Origin: Pseudomonadota bacterium
Lineage (GTDB): Bacteria; Pseudomonadota; Gammaproteobacteria; Burkholderiales; Burkholderiaceae_C
Direction: 5' to 3'
NCBI GenBank assembly: GCA_020161065.1
Contig: JAIUPH010000008.1
Span: 62,001-126,000, forward strand
Length of the DNA: 64,000 nt
Under the pieces are notes generated by a model. The model worked only from the letters and a program-made list of their open reading frames with translations, was not told the DNA's origin and searched no databases. This document shows, piece after piece, positions 52,268 through 60,313 of this stretch. Within the stretch, counting starts at the first letter, position 1. Each line of letters opens with the position of its first letter. Position numbers and translations under genes: made by a program.

Positions 52268-53190
52268 CGCAGGCCGCTGTCAGCGTGCCGCAGCGATTCC
52301 TGCACGATGGGCAGCAGCGCCTTCAGGTCGTCCGCGCCGGCGGGGCGCGACTGGCGGTTCAACACCCACGTCACCTCCCACCGGCCGCGGGCGAGGTGGA
52401 TCGACAAGGCCAGGTCGGCCGGCGCCTTGCAGTTGAAGGATGCGTGGGCTTCCTCACCCAGTTCCGGCAGGTCGACCACGGTGCAGAACTGGCGCGACTG
52501 CTCCCGCATGTTCGCCAGCGGCGCCGGCCCGTTCGACGGCGACGACGTGACCACGAGCGCCGCGCTCGTGGCGGGCACACTGGCCGTGCAACCGCGTGTG
52601 CCCATGCGGTGGATGCGCAGCGGCTTGGCGCCCAGCAGTTTCTCGGCGGCGGCGGTGGGCCACCATTCGCATGAGCCGAACGACTGTTCCGCGCGCGGCC
52701 GGCGCGACAGCACCCTCTCCATCAAGCCGGCCACCGCGTTGCCCAGGGCCGCGCTGTCGGCCGCGGGGCCGTACAAGGACAGCATCACGGCATCGGTCTG
52801 CTCCTGGGTGGCCAGCATCGTCGAAGCCATGCCCAGGTCGGCCGACGACACCAACAGCACCGAGCGCTGGCCCAGGCGCGGCGCGGCCGCCACACGCTGG
52901 CCGGGCGCCAGCGTCGTGTTGCGCATCGCGTCCACGAACCGGGCGGCCTCGCCTGCGGTCGGGAAGCGCGTGAGGTTGAGCGCGAGCATCAGGCCCGAGG
53001 CCGTGCTCCAGCCGCAGATGCCGGCCGGGTCGGCCGACGTCGATTGCGGCTCGGCTTCGAGCGCAGCGCGCACTTCGGCAGCGCTCAGCAGCACGCAGTC
53101 ATCAGCGCCTGCGGCGCGGGCCGGCAGGCTGGCCAGGCCGACCAACGCCGCCAGCGGCAACAGTCGCAAGGCCTTCTTCAAGTTCTGCAC
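52264..53190 (-). CDS. Secreted protein with two cysteine-containing repeats, unknown function
   Basis: A 308-residue protein from GTG 53190, preceded by AAGGA. A signal peptide (LRLLPLAALVGLASLPARAA) is followed by two related halves (about 28-160 and 165-300). Each has a Cys early (DDCVLLSAAEV, FGSCEWWPTAA) and a Gly-Cys or Cys-Gly a little later (GICGWSTASG, TRGCTASVPA), then a strand-rich stretch. This looks like a DUF3558-type fold duplicated, though I cannot confirm the family. The gene is wedged between the large acyl-CoA synthetase/GNAT gene and an 87-bp copy of that gene's 3' end, suggesting insertion or local duplication. Confidence 0.72.
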   Translation of the reverse strand: MQNLKKALRLLPLAALVGLASLPARAAGADDCVLLSAAEVRAALEAEPQSTSADPAGICGWSTASGLMLALNLTRFPTAGEAARFVDAMRNTTLAPGQRVAAAPRLGQRSVLLVSSADLGMASTMLATQEQTDAVMLSLYGPAADSAALGNAVAGLMERVLSRRPRAEQSFGSCEWWPTAAAEKLLGAKPLRIHRMGTRGCTASVPATSAALVVTSSPSNGPAPLANMREQSRQFCTVVDLPELGEEAHASFNCKAPADLALSIHLARGRWEVTWVLNRQSRPAGADDLKALLPIVQESLRHADSGLR

Positions 53191-53214
53191 GGTTGGGTTC
53201 CTTCGTCTTTCGAA

Positions 53215-55893
53215 CTACAGCGCCAGGCTGGCCAGCCGGAAGTCGGGGTCCTCGGGGAAGGGGCCGACGGTGAAGCCGAGGCTGCGCATCAGGCGCAGCA
53301 TGTTGGTGTTGTTGGCGAGGATCAGGCCGTCGATCTCGGCCAGGCCCTTGGCGCGCGCGGCGTCGATGATCGACAGCATCAGCCGCGAGCCCAGGCCCTG
53401 GCCCTTGAAGTCGTCGGCCACCACCAGGCTGAACTCGCAGCTCGTCTGGTCGGGGTTGGTGATGTAGCGGCTGACGCCGACGATGCGCTCGGTCTCGCTG
53501 AACGTGCCGTCGTCCTTGACGTGGCGCGCCTTGTGCACCGCCACCAGCGCCATCTCGCGGTCGTAGTCGATCAGCGTGTAGCGCGCCAGCATGCGCGCCG
53601 GCAGCTCGGGCATGGTGCTGGCAAAGCGGAAGTAGCGGCTCTCCTCCGACAGCCCGCGCACCAGCGCCTGCAGCATGTCGGCGTCGTCGGGGCGGATCGG
53701 GCGGATGGTGTAGATGCCGCCGCCCTTCATCGGCCACTCGCGCTCGTGCGCCGTCGGGTAGGGCAGGATGGCCAGGTGGTTGTAGGCCCCGGGGGCCTGG
53801 GGCGCATGCTCGATGACGATGCGCGCGTCCACCGCCAGCGCGCCGCTGTCGTCGACGATGATGGGGTTGATGTCCATCTCGCGCAGCTGCGGCAGCGCGC
53901 ACACCATCTCCGAGACGCGCAGCAGCACGCGCTCCAGCGCCTCCACGTCGGCGGGCGGCGCGCCGCGCCACTCACCTAACGTGTCATGCACGCGGCTGCG
54001 CTCGATCAGCCGGCGCGCCAGGAACTGGTTGAGCGGCGGCAGCTCCATCGCGCGGTCGGCCACCAGCTCGATCATCGTGCCGCCGGCGCCGAAGGTGATC
54101 ACCGGGCCGAAGGGGTCGTCGGTGGTCAGCCCGATGTAGACCTCGCGGCCGCGCTTCAAGCCGGCCATCGGCTGGATGGTCACGCCGTTGATGCGCGCCT
54201 GCGGCTGGGCGCGGTGCACGGCCTCCAGCATGTCGTTGTAGGCGTCGCGCACCTGGGCCGCCGAGCCGACGTTGAGCAGCACGCCCTGCACGTCGGACTT
54301 GTGGCTGATGTCGGGCGAGTCGATCTTCAGCGCGACGGGATAGCCCAGCTGGCTGGCGATCAGCATCGCCTCGTTGGCGCTGCGCGCCAGCATCGTTCGC
54401 GTCACCGGGATGTGGAAGGCCGCCAGCAGCGCCTTGCTCTCCATCTCGGTCAGCACCTTGCGGCGCTCGGCCAGCACGCCTTCGATCAGCAGCCGCGCGC
54501 CTTCGGTGTCGGGCGCGGCCAGGTCGGACAGCGGCGGCGGCGTCTGCTGCAGCAGCTGCTGGTTGCGGTAGAAGCTGGCCACGCTGTTGAAGGCGTCGAC
54601 CGCGGCCTCCGGCGTGCGGAAGGTCGGCAGCAGCGCCTGCGCCAGGCCGGCGCGGCCTTCGCGCACGGTGGCGTCGCCCATCCAGCAGCCGAGCACCGGC
54701 TTGCCCGAGGGCGAGAACGCGCCCAGCACGGCCTGCGCGATCTCTGCCGGGTTGCCGTCGGCCTTGGGGCTGTAGATCAGCAGCACGCCGTCGGCGCCGC
54801 GGTCTTTCAGGCAGGCGTCCAGCGCGGCGCGGTACTGCGGGCCGCCGGCTTCCTCGCCGAGGTCGATCACGCCGTCCAGCGCCGCCGTGGGGGCGAGCTG
54901 CGGCGCCAGTTCGGCGCGCGTGGCGGGCGAGAGCTGGGCCACGTCGAGGCCGATCTCGCCGGCCCAGTCGGCGGCCAGCACGCCGGGGCCGCCGCCGTTG
55001 CTGACGATGGCCAGCCGCCGGCCGACCGGGCGGAAGCGGCTGGCCAGGCACTTGGCGGCCGAGAACAGCTGCGTGAAGGCGCGCACCCGCACCACGCCGG
55101 CGCGGCGCAGCGCGGCGTCGAAGACGTCGTCGCTGCCGACGATGCTGGCCGAATGCGTCAGCGCCGCCTGCGTGCCGGCGGGCCGGCGGCCGGCCTTCAT
55201 CACCACCACCGGCTTGGCGTAGGCGGCGGCGCGCAAGGCGCTCATGAAGCGGCGCGCATTGCGGATGCCTTCCATGTAGACCAGGATGCTTTGCGTGCCG
55301 GCGTCGTTGGCCAGGAAGTCAAGCACCTGCGGCAGTTCCACCGCGGTGTTGGGCCCCAGGGAGACCACGGCCGAGAAGCCCACGCCATTGTGGCGCGCCC
55401 AGTCGAGGATGGACGCGGTGAGCGCGCCCGACTGCGAGATCAGCGCCAGTTGTCCCGGCGCCGCCAGCGGCCCCAGGGCGCTGGCGTTGAGCTTGAGCTG
55501 CGGGCGCTGGAAGCCCAGGCTGTTGGGGCCCAGCAGGCTGACGCCGTGGCGGCGCGCGATCTGGTGCAGCTCGTTGCACAGCGCCAGCGGCAGCCCGGCG
55601 GACAGCACCAGTGCGGCGCGGCAGCGGATGCGGCCGACGATCTCCAGCGCCGCGGCCACCTGGTCGGCGGGCAGCGCGATCAGCGCGAGATCGGCGCGCG
55701 AATGCGCCAGGTCGGCCAGGGTGCCGCTCATTTCGATGTCCAGCCAGGTCACCTGGCCGGCGTAGCCGCCTTCACGCAGTTCGCGGCGCAGCGTGGCGGC
55801 CAGCGGCGTGGGCGCCTCGGGCCGGTCGGGGTTGCCGGCGAAGACGACGATCGATTGCGGAGCGAACAGCGGGTTGAGGATGTGGCGGTCCAT
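53215..55893 (-). CDS. NDP-forming acyl-CoA synthetase fused to a GNAT domain (Pat/YfiQ-like)
   Basis: An 892-residue protein from ATG 55893. In order: CoA-binding Rossmann domain (about 8-130), succinyl-CoA ligase-like domains (about 145-460; LISQSGALTASILDWA, ALTHSASIVGSDDVF), an ATP-grasp domain (about 490-700; YPVALKIDSPDISHKSDVQG and MDINPIIVDD), and a C-terminal GNAT domain (about 720-885; FKGQGLGSRLM acetyl-CoA loop). This is the layout of protein lysine acetyltransferase Pat. Pat of enterics has lost the phosphohistidine of the ligase; here a His is kept in LTHSAS, so ligase activity is possible. An 87-bp copy of the gene's 3' end lies at 52181-52267. Confidence 0.92.
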   Translation of the reverse strand: MDRHILNPLFAPQSIVVFAGNPDRPEAPTPLAATLRRELREGGYAGQVTWLDIEMSGTLADLAHSRADLALIALPADQVAAALEIVGRIRCRAALVLSAGLPLALCNELHQIARRHGVSLLGPNSLGFQRPQLKLNASALGPLAAPGQLALISQSGALTASILDWARHNGVGFSAVVSLGPNTAVELPQVLDFLANDAGTQSILVYMEGIRNARRFMSALRAAAYAKPVVVMKAGRRPAGTQAALTHSASIVGSDDVFDAALRRAGVVRVRAFTQLFSAAKCLASRFRPVGRRLAIVSNGGGPGVLAADWAGEIGLDVAQLSPATRAELAPQLAPTAALDGVIDLGEEAGGPQYRAALDACLKDRGADGVLLIYSPKADGNPAEIAQAVLGAFSPSGKPVLGCWMGDATVREGRAGLAQALLPTFRTPEAAVDAFNSVASFYRNQQLLQQTPPPLSDLAAPDTEGARLLIEGVLAERRKVLTEMESKALLAAFHIPVTRTMLARSANEAMLIASQLGYPVALKIDSPDISHKSDVQGVLLNVGSAAQVRDAYNDMLEAVHRAQPQARINGVTIQPMAGLKRGREVYIGLTTDDPFGPVITFGAGGTMIELVADRAMELPPLNQFLARRLIERSRVHDTLGEWRGAPPADVEALERVLLRVSEMVCALPQLREMDINPIIVDDSGALAVDARIVIEHAPQAPGAYNHLAILPYPTAHEREWPMKGGGIYTIRPIRPDDADMLQALVRGLSEESRYFRFASTMPELPARMLARYTLIDYDREMALVAVHKARHVKDDGTFSETERIVGVSRYITNPDQTSCEFSLVVADDFKGQGLGSRLMLSIIDAARAKGLAEIDGLILANNTNMLRLMRSLGFTVGPFPEDPDFRLASLAL

Positions 55894-56032
55894 CACGAGG
55901 ACCCTCTCGGCGTTGAAAAGACCGCGGCGAGCATAGGCGAGCCGCGGCGCCCTGGGGCGACTCCCGATTGCGTTGTCGCAAAAAATATGGTGCGGCGCAC
56001 AAAAGTCGTGCGCTATGCCGCAGCGTGGGGCG

Positions 56033-57328
56033 TCAGGGCTGCACTTTGTCGATCACGATGGTCAGGCCCTGGGCGTCGTTGGCCACCGGCTCGCTCTGGC
56101 CGATCAGGTCGCCGCTGCGCGGCGTGGCGTCGCCGCTCTTGGACACGCGCGCGCCGACCACCACGCGCGGCATGCTCGACAGCGTGAGCTGCGGCGCCAT
56201 CGCCATCGAATCGTCGAGCTTGAAGCGCAGCGGCCAGGCGAGCGTCGCCCCCGCCGTCTGGCGCACGATGGCCAGCGGCAGGCGCGGGCCTTCCACGGCG
56301 CGGGCGAAGACGTAGATCGTGTCGCCGGCGGCCACCCGCGCGGCCAGCGCCGGGCTGAGCTTGACCTCGCCGGTGATCACCGCGCCGCTGGCCGCCGCCG
56401 CCGAAGCGGCGCGCGCCGACGAAGCGGCCGCCACGGCCGTGGTTGCGGCCCCGGGTGCCGCGCCGGGTGCCGCACCGCCGCCGGCCATCTGCAGGGCTTC
56501 GGCGATGCTGGCGCGCAGCGAACGCGCGATGTCCGATTCGGCCGGCACCTGGGCCAGCAGCCGCTCCCAGAAGGCGCGCGCCGCCGCGTAGTCCTTGCGC
56601 TCGAAAGCGGCGCTGCCGGCCAGCGCCAGGCTCTTGCCGTGCTGCGGGTCGAGCGCCAGCGCGCGCTGCAGCACCTCGGTCGGCTCGCCGGCCAGCCGGC
56701 GGCCCTGGGTCATGCCCAGCACGTCGGCCAGGTCGGCCAGCACGTCGGCGTTGGCCGGCATCAGCTCGGCCGCCTTGCGGTAGGCGGCCGCGGCTTCGGC
56801 ATAACGCTCCAGCACGGCGTAGCTGCGGCCCAGCATCTGCCAGCCCTCGGCGTTGTTGGGCTCGTTCTTCAGCCGCTCGGCCAGCGTCGAGACCATGCGC
56901 TCGATCTGCTCGGGCGTGACCTGCTGGCGCGACTGCGCCGCCTGCTGCTCGACGAAGCCGGGCGCCGCCGCCTCGGGCTGGCCCAGCGCCAGGTAGGTGG
57001 CGATGCTGGCCGCCGGAATCAGCAGCAGCAGCGCCCACACCGTGCGCCGCGCCGGCTGCGCCGCGGCGGCGGGCGCGCCGGCCGCGGCCTGGCGCGTGTC
57101 TTCCAGCACGCGGTGCTGGATCTCGGCCTTCAGCTGCTCGTGGCGCTCGGGCGTGATCAGGTCGGCCGCCAGGTCGCGTTCGGCCTCGCGCAATTGGTCG
57201 CGGTACACCGCCACGTTGGCACCGCCGGCCTGGCCTTGGGGAGCGGCCTTGGGGCGCCACAGCGCCGGCAACATCAGCAGCAGCGCGCCGGCCAGGAGCA
57301 GCGCCGCCAACATCCAGAAGATCCACAT
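56033..57328 (-). CDS. ccmI: Cytochrome c maturation protein CcmI (CycH), TPR protein
   Basis: 431 residues from ATG 57328 (MWIFWMLAALLLAGALLLML). Two transmembrane helices (about 1-20 and 98-118) enclose a cytoplasmic loop with AVYRDQLREAERDLAADLIT, as in CcmI. The periplasmic part has TPR repeats (about 160-290; NAEGWQMLGRSYAVLERYAE, AAAAYRKAAELMPANADVLA) and a beta-rich C-terminal domain. CcmI holds apocytochrome c for the heme ligase. In many relatives it follows ccmH. Here it is divergent from ccmA with only 76 bp between, so the ccm genes form two transcripts. Confidence 0.9.
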   Translation of the reverse strand: MWIFWMLAALLLAGALLLMLPALWRPKAAPQGQAGGANVAVYRDQLREAERDLAADLITPERHEQLKAEIQHRVLEDTRQAAAGAPAAAAQPARRTVWALLLLIPAASIATYLALGQPEAAAPGFVEQQAAQSRQQVTPEQIERMVSTLAERLKNEPNNAEGWQMLGRSYAVLERYAEAAAAYRKAAELMPANADVLADLADVLGMTQGRRLAGEPTEVLQRALALDPQHGKSLALAGSAAFERKDYAAARAFWERLLAQVPAESDIARSLRASIAEALQMAGGGAAPGAAPGAATTAVAAASSARAASAAAASGAVITGEVKLSPALAARVAAGDTIYVFARAVEGPRLPLAIVRQTAGATLAWPLRFKLDDSMAMAPQLTLSSMPRVVVGARVSKSGDATPRSGDLIGQSEPVANDAQGLTIVIDKVQP

Positions 57329-57404
57329 GGGCGGCGATTGTCGCTGCCCGCCGCTGCCCGCCGCTGCCGCGGGCCGGCGCGGCGCCCGGCGACAATCGGC
57401 GCCG

Positions 57405-58019
57405 ATGCTGTCCACCCACGATCTGGCCTGCCTGCGCGGCGACCGCCGGCTGTTCCGCGACTTGTCGATCTCCCTGGCGCCGGGCCGGCTATTGCGCGTG
57501 GAAGGCGCCAACGGCAGCGGCAAGACCAGCCTGCTGCGGCTGCTGGCCGGGCTGGCGCTGCCGGCCGCCGGCGAGGTGCGCTGGCAGGGCCGGCCGATCC
57601 GCCGCCAGCGCGAGGCCTACGCCCAGGCGCTGGTCTACCTGGGCCACCTGGGCGGCCTGAAGGACGAGCTGACGCCGCTGGAGAACCTGCGCATCGAGGC
57701 CGACCTGTGCGGCCTGCCGGCGCCGGCGCCCGCGCTGCAGGCGGCGCTGGACCACTGGGGCCTGACGCGCCAGGCCGCGCTGCCGCTGCGCGTGCTGTCG
57801 GCCGGCCAGAAGCGGCGCGCCGCGCTGGCGCGGCTGAACCTGGCGACGGCGCCGCTGTGGATCCTGGACGAGCCCTTCAACGCGCTCGACGTCGATGCCG
57901 TGGCCGCCCTGGGCCGCCAGATCGAAGGGCATCTGGCGCGCGGCGGGCTGGCCGTGGTCACCAGCCACATGGCGCTGCCGATCGCGCCGGCGCAGATGCA
58001 GTCGGTGCGCCTGGCGTGA
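57405..58019 (+). CDS. ccmA: Heme exporter ATP-binding protein CcmA
   Basis: A 204-residue ABC ATPase with Walker A VEGANGSGKTSLLRLLAG (about 32-49), a signature LSAGQKRRAALARL and Walker B WILDEPFNALDVD. The switch His is in VTSHMALP. CcmA with CcmB drives release of heme-loaded CcmE from CcmCD. It is first in the ccmABCDEFGH run. A 124-bp spacer with three 12-bp repeats separates it from ccmB. Confidence 0.95.
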   Translation: MLSTHDLACLRGDRRLFRDLSISLAPGRLLRVEGANGSGKTSLLRLLAGLALPAAGEVRWQGRPIRRQREAYAQALVYLGHLGGLKDELTPLENLRIEADLCGLPAPAPALQAALDHWGLTRQAALPLRVLSAGQKRRAALARLNLATAPLWILDEPFNALDVDAVAALGRQIEGHLARGGLAVVTSHMALPIAPAQMQSVRLA

Positions 58020-58047
58020 TGCGACCACCCTTGTCAGTGGCCGCAGG

Positions 58048-58083
58048 CGGGCCGAGCGCCGGGCCGAGCGCCGGGCCGAGCCC
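58048..58083. repeat. Three tandem 12-bp repeats between ccmA and ccmB
   Basis: CGGGCCGAGCGC occurs twice in a row, followed by CGGGCCGAGCCC with one change. Slippage during replication is the simple origin. The unit is a multiple of three, but the stretch is not within a gene I trust. Confidence 0.8.
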
Positions 58084-58143
58084 AAGCCGGCCCGCCATCC
58101 CCCTGGGAGATCGGCCGACGTACCCGTCGGACGAGGGGCCGAC

Positions 58144-58824
58144 ATGACGCCGTCATTGCGCCGCGCGCTGGCGGCCACGCTGCGGCGCGACCTGCTGGTG
58201 ACCGGCCGCCACCGCAGCGACGCGGTCACCGGGCTGGTGTTCTTCGTCGTCGTCGCCAGCCTATTTCCGCTGGGCGTGGGCAGCGAGACGCGGCTGCTGC
58301 GCGAGATCGGCCCCGGCGTGGTCTGGGTGGCGGCGCTGCTGGCCAGCCTGCTGAGCCTGCCGCGCCTGTTCGTCGCCGACCATGCCGACGGCACGCTGGA
58401 GCAACTGCTGCTGCGCCCGCATCCGCTGCCGCTGCTGGCGCTGGCCAAGGTGGCCGGGCACTGGCTGACCACCGGGCTGCCGCTGGTGCTGGTGTCGCCG
58501 CTGCTGGGGCTGCAGTACGGGCTGCCGGCCGATGCCATCGGCGTGCTGATGCTGTCGCTGCTGGTCGGCACGCCGATGCTCAGCCTGCTGGGCGCGGTGG
58601 CCGCGGCGCTGGCGCTGGGGCTGCGCGGCTCGGGCGTGCTGACGGCGCTGATCGTGCTGCCGCTGAACGCGCCGCTGTTGATCTTCGGCAGCGGCGCGGT
58701 GCAGGCGCAGATGGCCGGCCTGCCGACGGCGGCGCTGTTCTCGCTGCTGGGCGCGATGCTGGCCCTCGGGTTGGTAGGGATACCGTTCGCGCTGGCGCAG
58801 GCGATGCGCATCGCTTGTGAATAG
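58144..58824 (+). CDS. ccmB: Heme exporter permease CcmB
   Basis: A 226-residue membrane protein with six helices, matching CcmB: DAVTGLVFFVVVASLFPLGV, VVWVAALLASLLSLPRLFVA, DGTLEQLLLRPHPLPLLALA and LNAPLLIFGSGAVQAQMAG. ATG 58144 fits the family start. It forms the membrane part of the CcmAB complex. Confidence 0.94.
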   Translation: MTPSLRRALAATLRRDLLVTGRHRSDAVTGLVFFVVVASLFPLGVGSETRLLREIGPGVVWVAALLASLLSLPRLFVADHADGTLEQLLLRPHPLPLLALAKVAGHWLTTGLPLVLVSPLLGLQYGLPADAIGVLMLSLLVGTPMLSLLGAVAAALALGLRGSGVLTALIVLPLNAPLLIFGSGAVQAQMAGLPTAALFSLLGAMLALGLVGIPFALAQAMRIACE

Positions 58825-58846
58825 AGCTTGTGCGTAGATCAAGGAA

Positions 58847-58860
58847 TTGACGTTGATCAG
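58847..58860. promoter_or_regulatory. FNR/Anr-like box before ccmC (weak)
   Basis: TTGACGTTGATCAG matches TTGATNNNNATCAA at 8 of 10 defined positions. It overlaps a second inverted pair, GATCAA (58837-58842) and TTGATC (58853-58858). It lies in the 53-bp ccmB/ccmC spacer. Its distance to the GTG does not suit standard activation, so the call is tentative. Confidence 0.25.
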
Positions 58861-58877
58861 GCGCTAGAGTCCTGCCC

Positions 58878-59654
58878 GTGTCACCCACCGCCGCCATCAC
58901 CACGCCGGCGCGGATCCACTGGTTCCGCTTCGCCGCCCCGCAGCAGTTCTATCCGCTGGCGGGCCGGCTGCTGCCCTGGTTCTGGGCCGCGGCGGTGCTG
59001 CTGGGCGTGGCCGGGCTGGTGGTGGGGCTGCTCGTCGCGCCGACCGATTTCCAGCAGGGCGACTCCTACCGCATCATCTTCATCCACGTGCCCGCCGCCT
59101 GGATGTCGATGCTGATGTACGTGGCCATGGCCTTCTGGGCCGGGCTGGGGCTGGTGCTGAACACGCGCTTGAGCTCGATGATGGCCAGCGCGCTGGCGCC
59201 CACCGGGGCCTTGATGACCTTCATCGCGCTGTGGACCGGCGCGCTGTGGGGCAAGCCGACCTGGGGCACCTGGTGGGTGTGGGACGCGCGCCTCACCAGC
59301 GAGCTGCTGCTGCTCTTTCTGTACCTCGGCTTCCTGGCGCTGCAGGCGGCCGCCGAAGACCCGCGCCGCGCCGACCGCGCCGGCGCCATCGTGGCGCTGG
59401 TGGGCGTGGTCAACGTGCCCATCATCTACTTCTCGGTGCAGTGGTGGAACACGCTGCACCAGGGCTCGAGCATCAACCTGACGCGCGCGCCGAGCATGGC
59501 CGCGCCCATGCTGGCCGGGCTGCTGCTGATGGTGTTCGCCTTCTGGGCCTATGCCATCGCCGCCACGCTGCAGCGCGTGCGCGCGCTGATCCTCGAGCGC
59601 GAGAAAGACACCGAATGGGTGCAGGCGCTGCCCGAAGCCCGCGCCGCGCGCTGA
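58878..59654 (+). CDS. ccmC: Heme transporter/handling protein CcmC
   Basis: A 258-residue protein from GTG 58878, with six helices and the heme-handling tryptophan-rich motif WGTWWVWDARLTSELLLLFL (about 122-141). Histidines in IIFIHVPAAW and WWNTLHQGSS are expected heme ligands. CcmC loads heme onto CcmE in the periplasm. Confidence 0.96.
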   Translation: MSPTAAITTPARIHWFRFAAPQQFYPLAGRLLPWFWAAAVLLGVAGLVVGLLVAPTDFQQGDSYRIIFIHVPAAWMSMLMYVAMAFWAGLGLVLNTRLSSMMASALAPTGALMTFIALWTGALWGKPTWGTWWVWDARLTSELLLLFLYLGFLALQAAAEDPRRADRAGAIVALVGVVNVPIIYFSVQWWNTLHQGSSINLTRAPSMAAPMLAGLLLMVFAFWAYAIAATLQRVRALILEREKDTEWVQALPEARAAR

Positions 59655-59667
59655 CCCAAGGCCTGCC

Positions 59668-59865
59668 ATGCTGTACTGGAACTCGCTGTCCGATTTCCTC
59701 TCCATGGGAGGTTACGGGCTCTACGTCTGGGGCTCGTTCGTGCTGACGGCCGCGGTGCTGGGTGGGGAACTGCTGGCGCTGCGCCAGCGCCGCCGCCGCG
59801 CCTTGGACGACGTGCGCCGCTGGCGACTGTTGAACGGAGACGCTCCTCATGACCCCTCGCCATAA
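59668..59865 (+). CDS. ccmD: Heme exporter protein CcmD
   Basis: A 65-residue single-span membrane protein: [20 protein letters not shown] is the helix and [11 protein letters not shown] the basic cytoplasmic stretch, the usual CcmD layout. It bridges CcmC to CcmE. It starts 13 bp after ccmC and overlaps ccmE by 17 bp. Confidence 0.92.
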   Translation: MLYWNSLSDFLSMGGYGLYVWGSFVLTAAVLGGELLALRQRRRRALDDVRRWRLLNGDAPHDPSP

Positions 59866-60313
59866 ACGCCTGGTGCTGGCGGCCACCGTCCTGGGCGGCA
59901 CCGCGGTGGCGGTGGCCCTCGTGGTCAACGCCTTCCGCAGCAACCTGGTGTTCTTCTACAGCCCGTCCGACGTGGTGGCGCAGCAGGCGCCGCGCGACCG
60001 CACCTTCCGCCTGGGCGGGCTGGTCGAGTCGGGCAGCGTCAAGCGCCAGGCCGACGGCGTGACGGTGCGCTTCGTCGTCACCGACACCGCCAAGACCATT
60101 CCGGTGGAGTACCGCGGCATCCTGCCCGACCTGTTCAAAGAGGGCAAAGGCGTGGTCGCCCAGGGCAAGCTCGACGGCGAGGTGTTCCGCGCGCAAGAGG
60201 TGCTGGCCAAGCACGACGAGAACTACATGCCGCCCGAGGCCGCCACCGCGGTGGAGCGCGCGCACAAGGCGGCGCAGGAATCGAAGACCACGTTGCAGGG
60301 GGTGCAGCCATGA
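59849..60313 (+). CDS. ccmE: Periplasmic heme chaperone CcmE
   Basis: A 154-residue protein with an N-terminal anchor ([19 protein letters not shown]) and an OB-fold periplasmic domain ([37 protein letters not shown] region). The heme-binding signature is [13 protein letters not shown], with the covalent heme histidine of HxxxY near residue 127. It carries heme from CcmC to CcmF. Its stop overlaps ccmF's start as ATGA. Confidence 0.96.
   Translation: MTPRHKRLVLAATVLGGTAVAVALVVNAFRSNLVFFYSPSDVVAQQAPRDRTFRLGGLVESGSVKRQADGVTVRFVVTDTAKTIPVEYRGILPDLFKEGKGVVAQGKLDGEVFRAQEVLAKHDENYMPPEAATAVERAHKAAQESKTTLQGVQP

Noticed and set aside
58048-58083. CRISPR-like repeats
   Set aside because: The repeats are directly adjacent 12-mers with no spacers; no CRISPR array was found anywhere.
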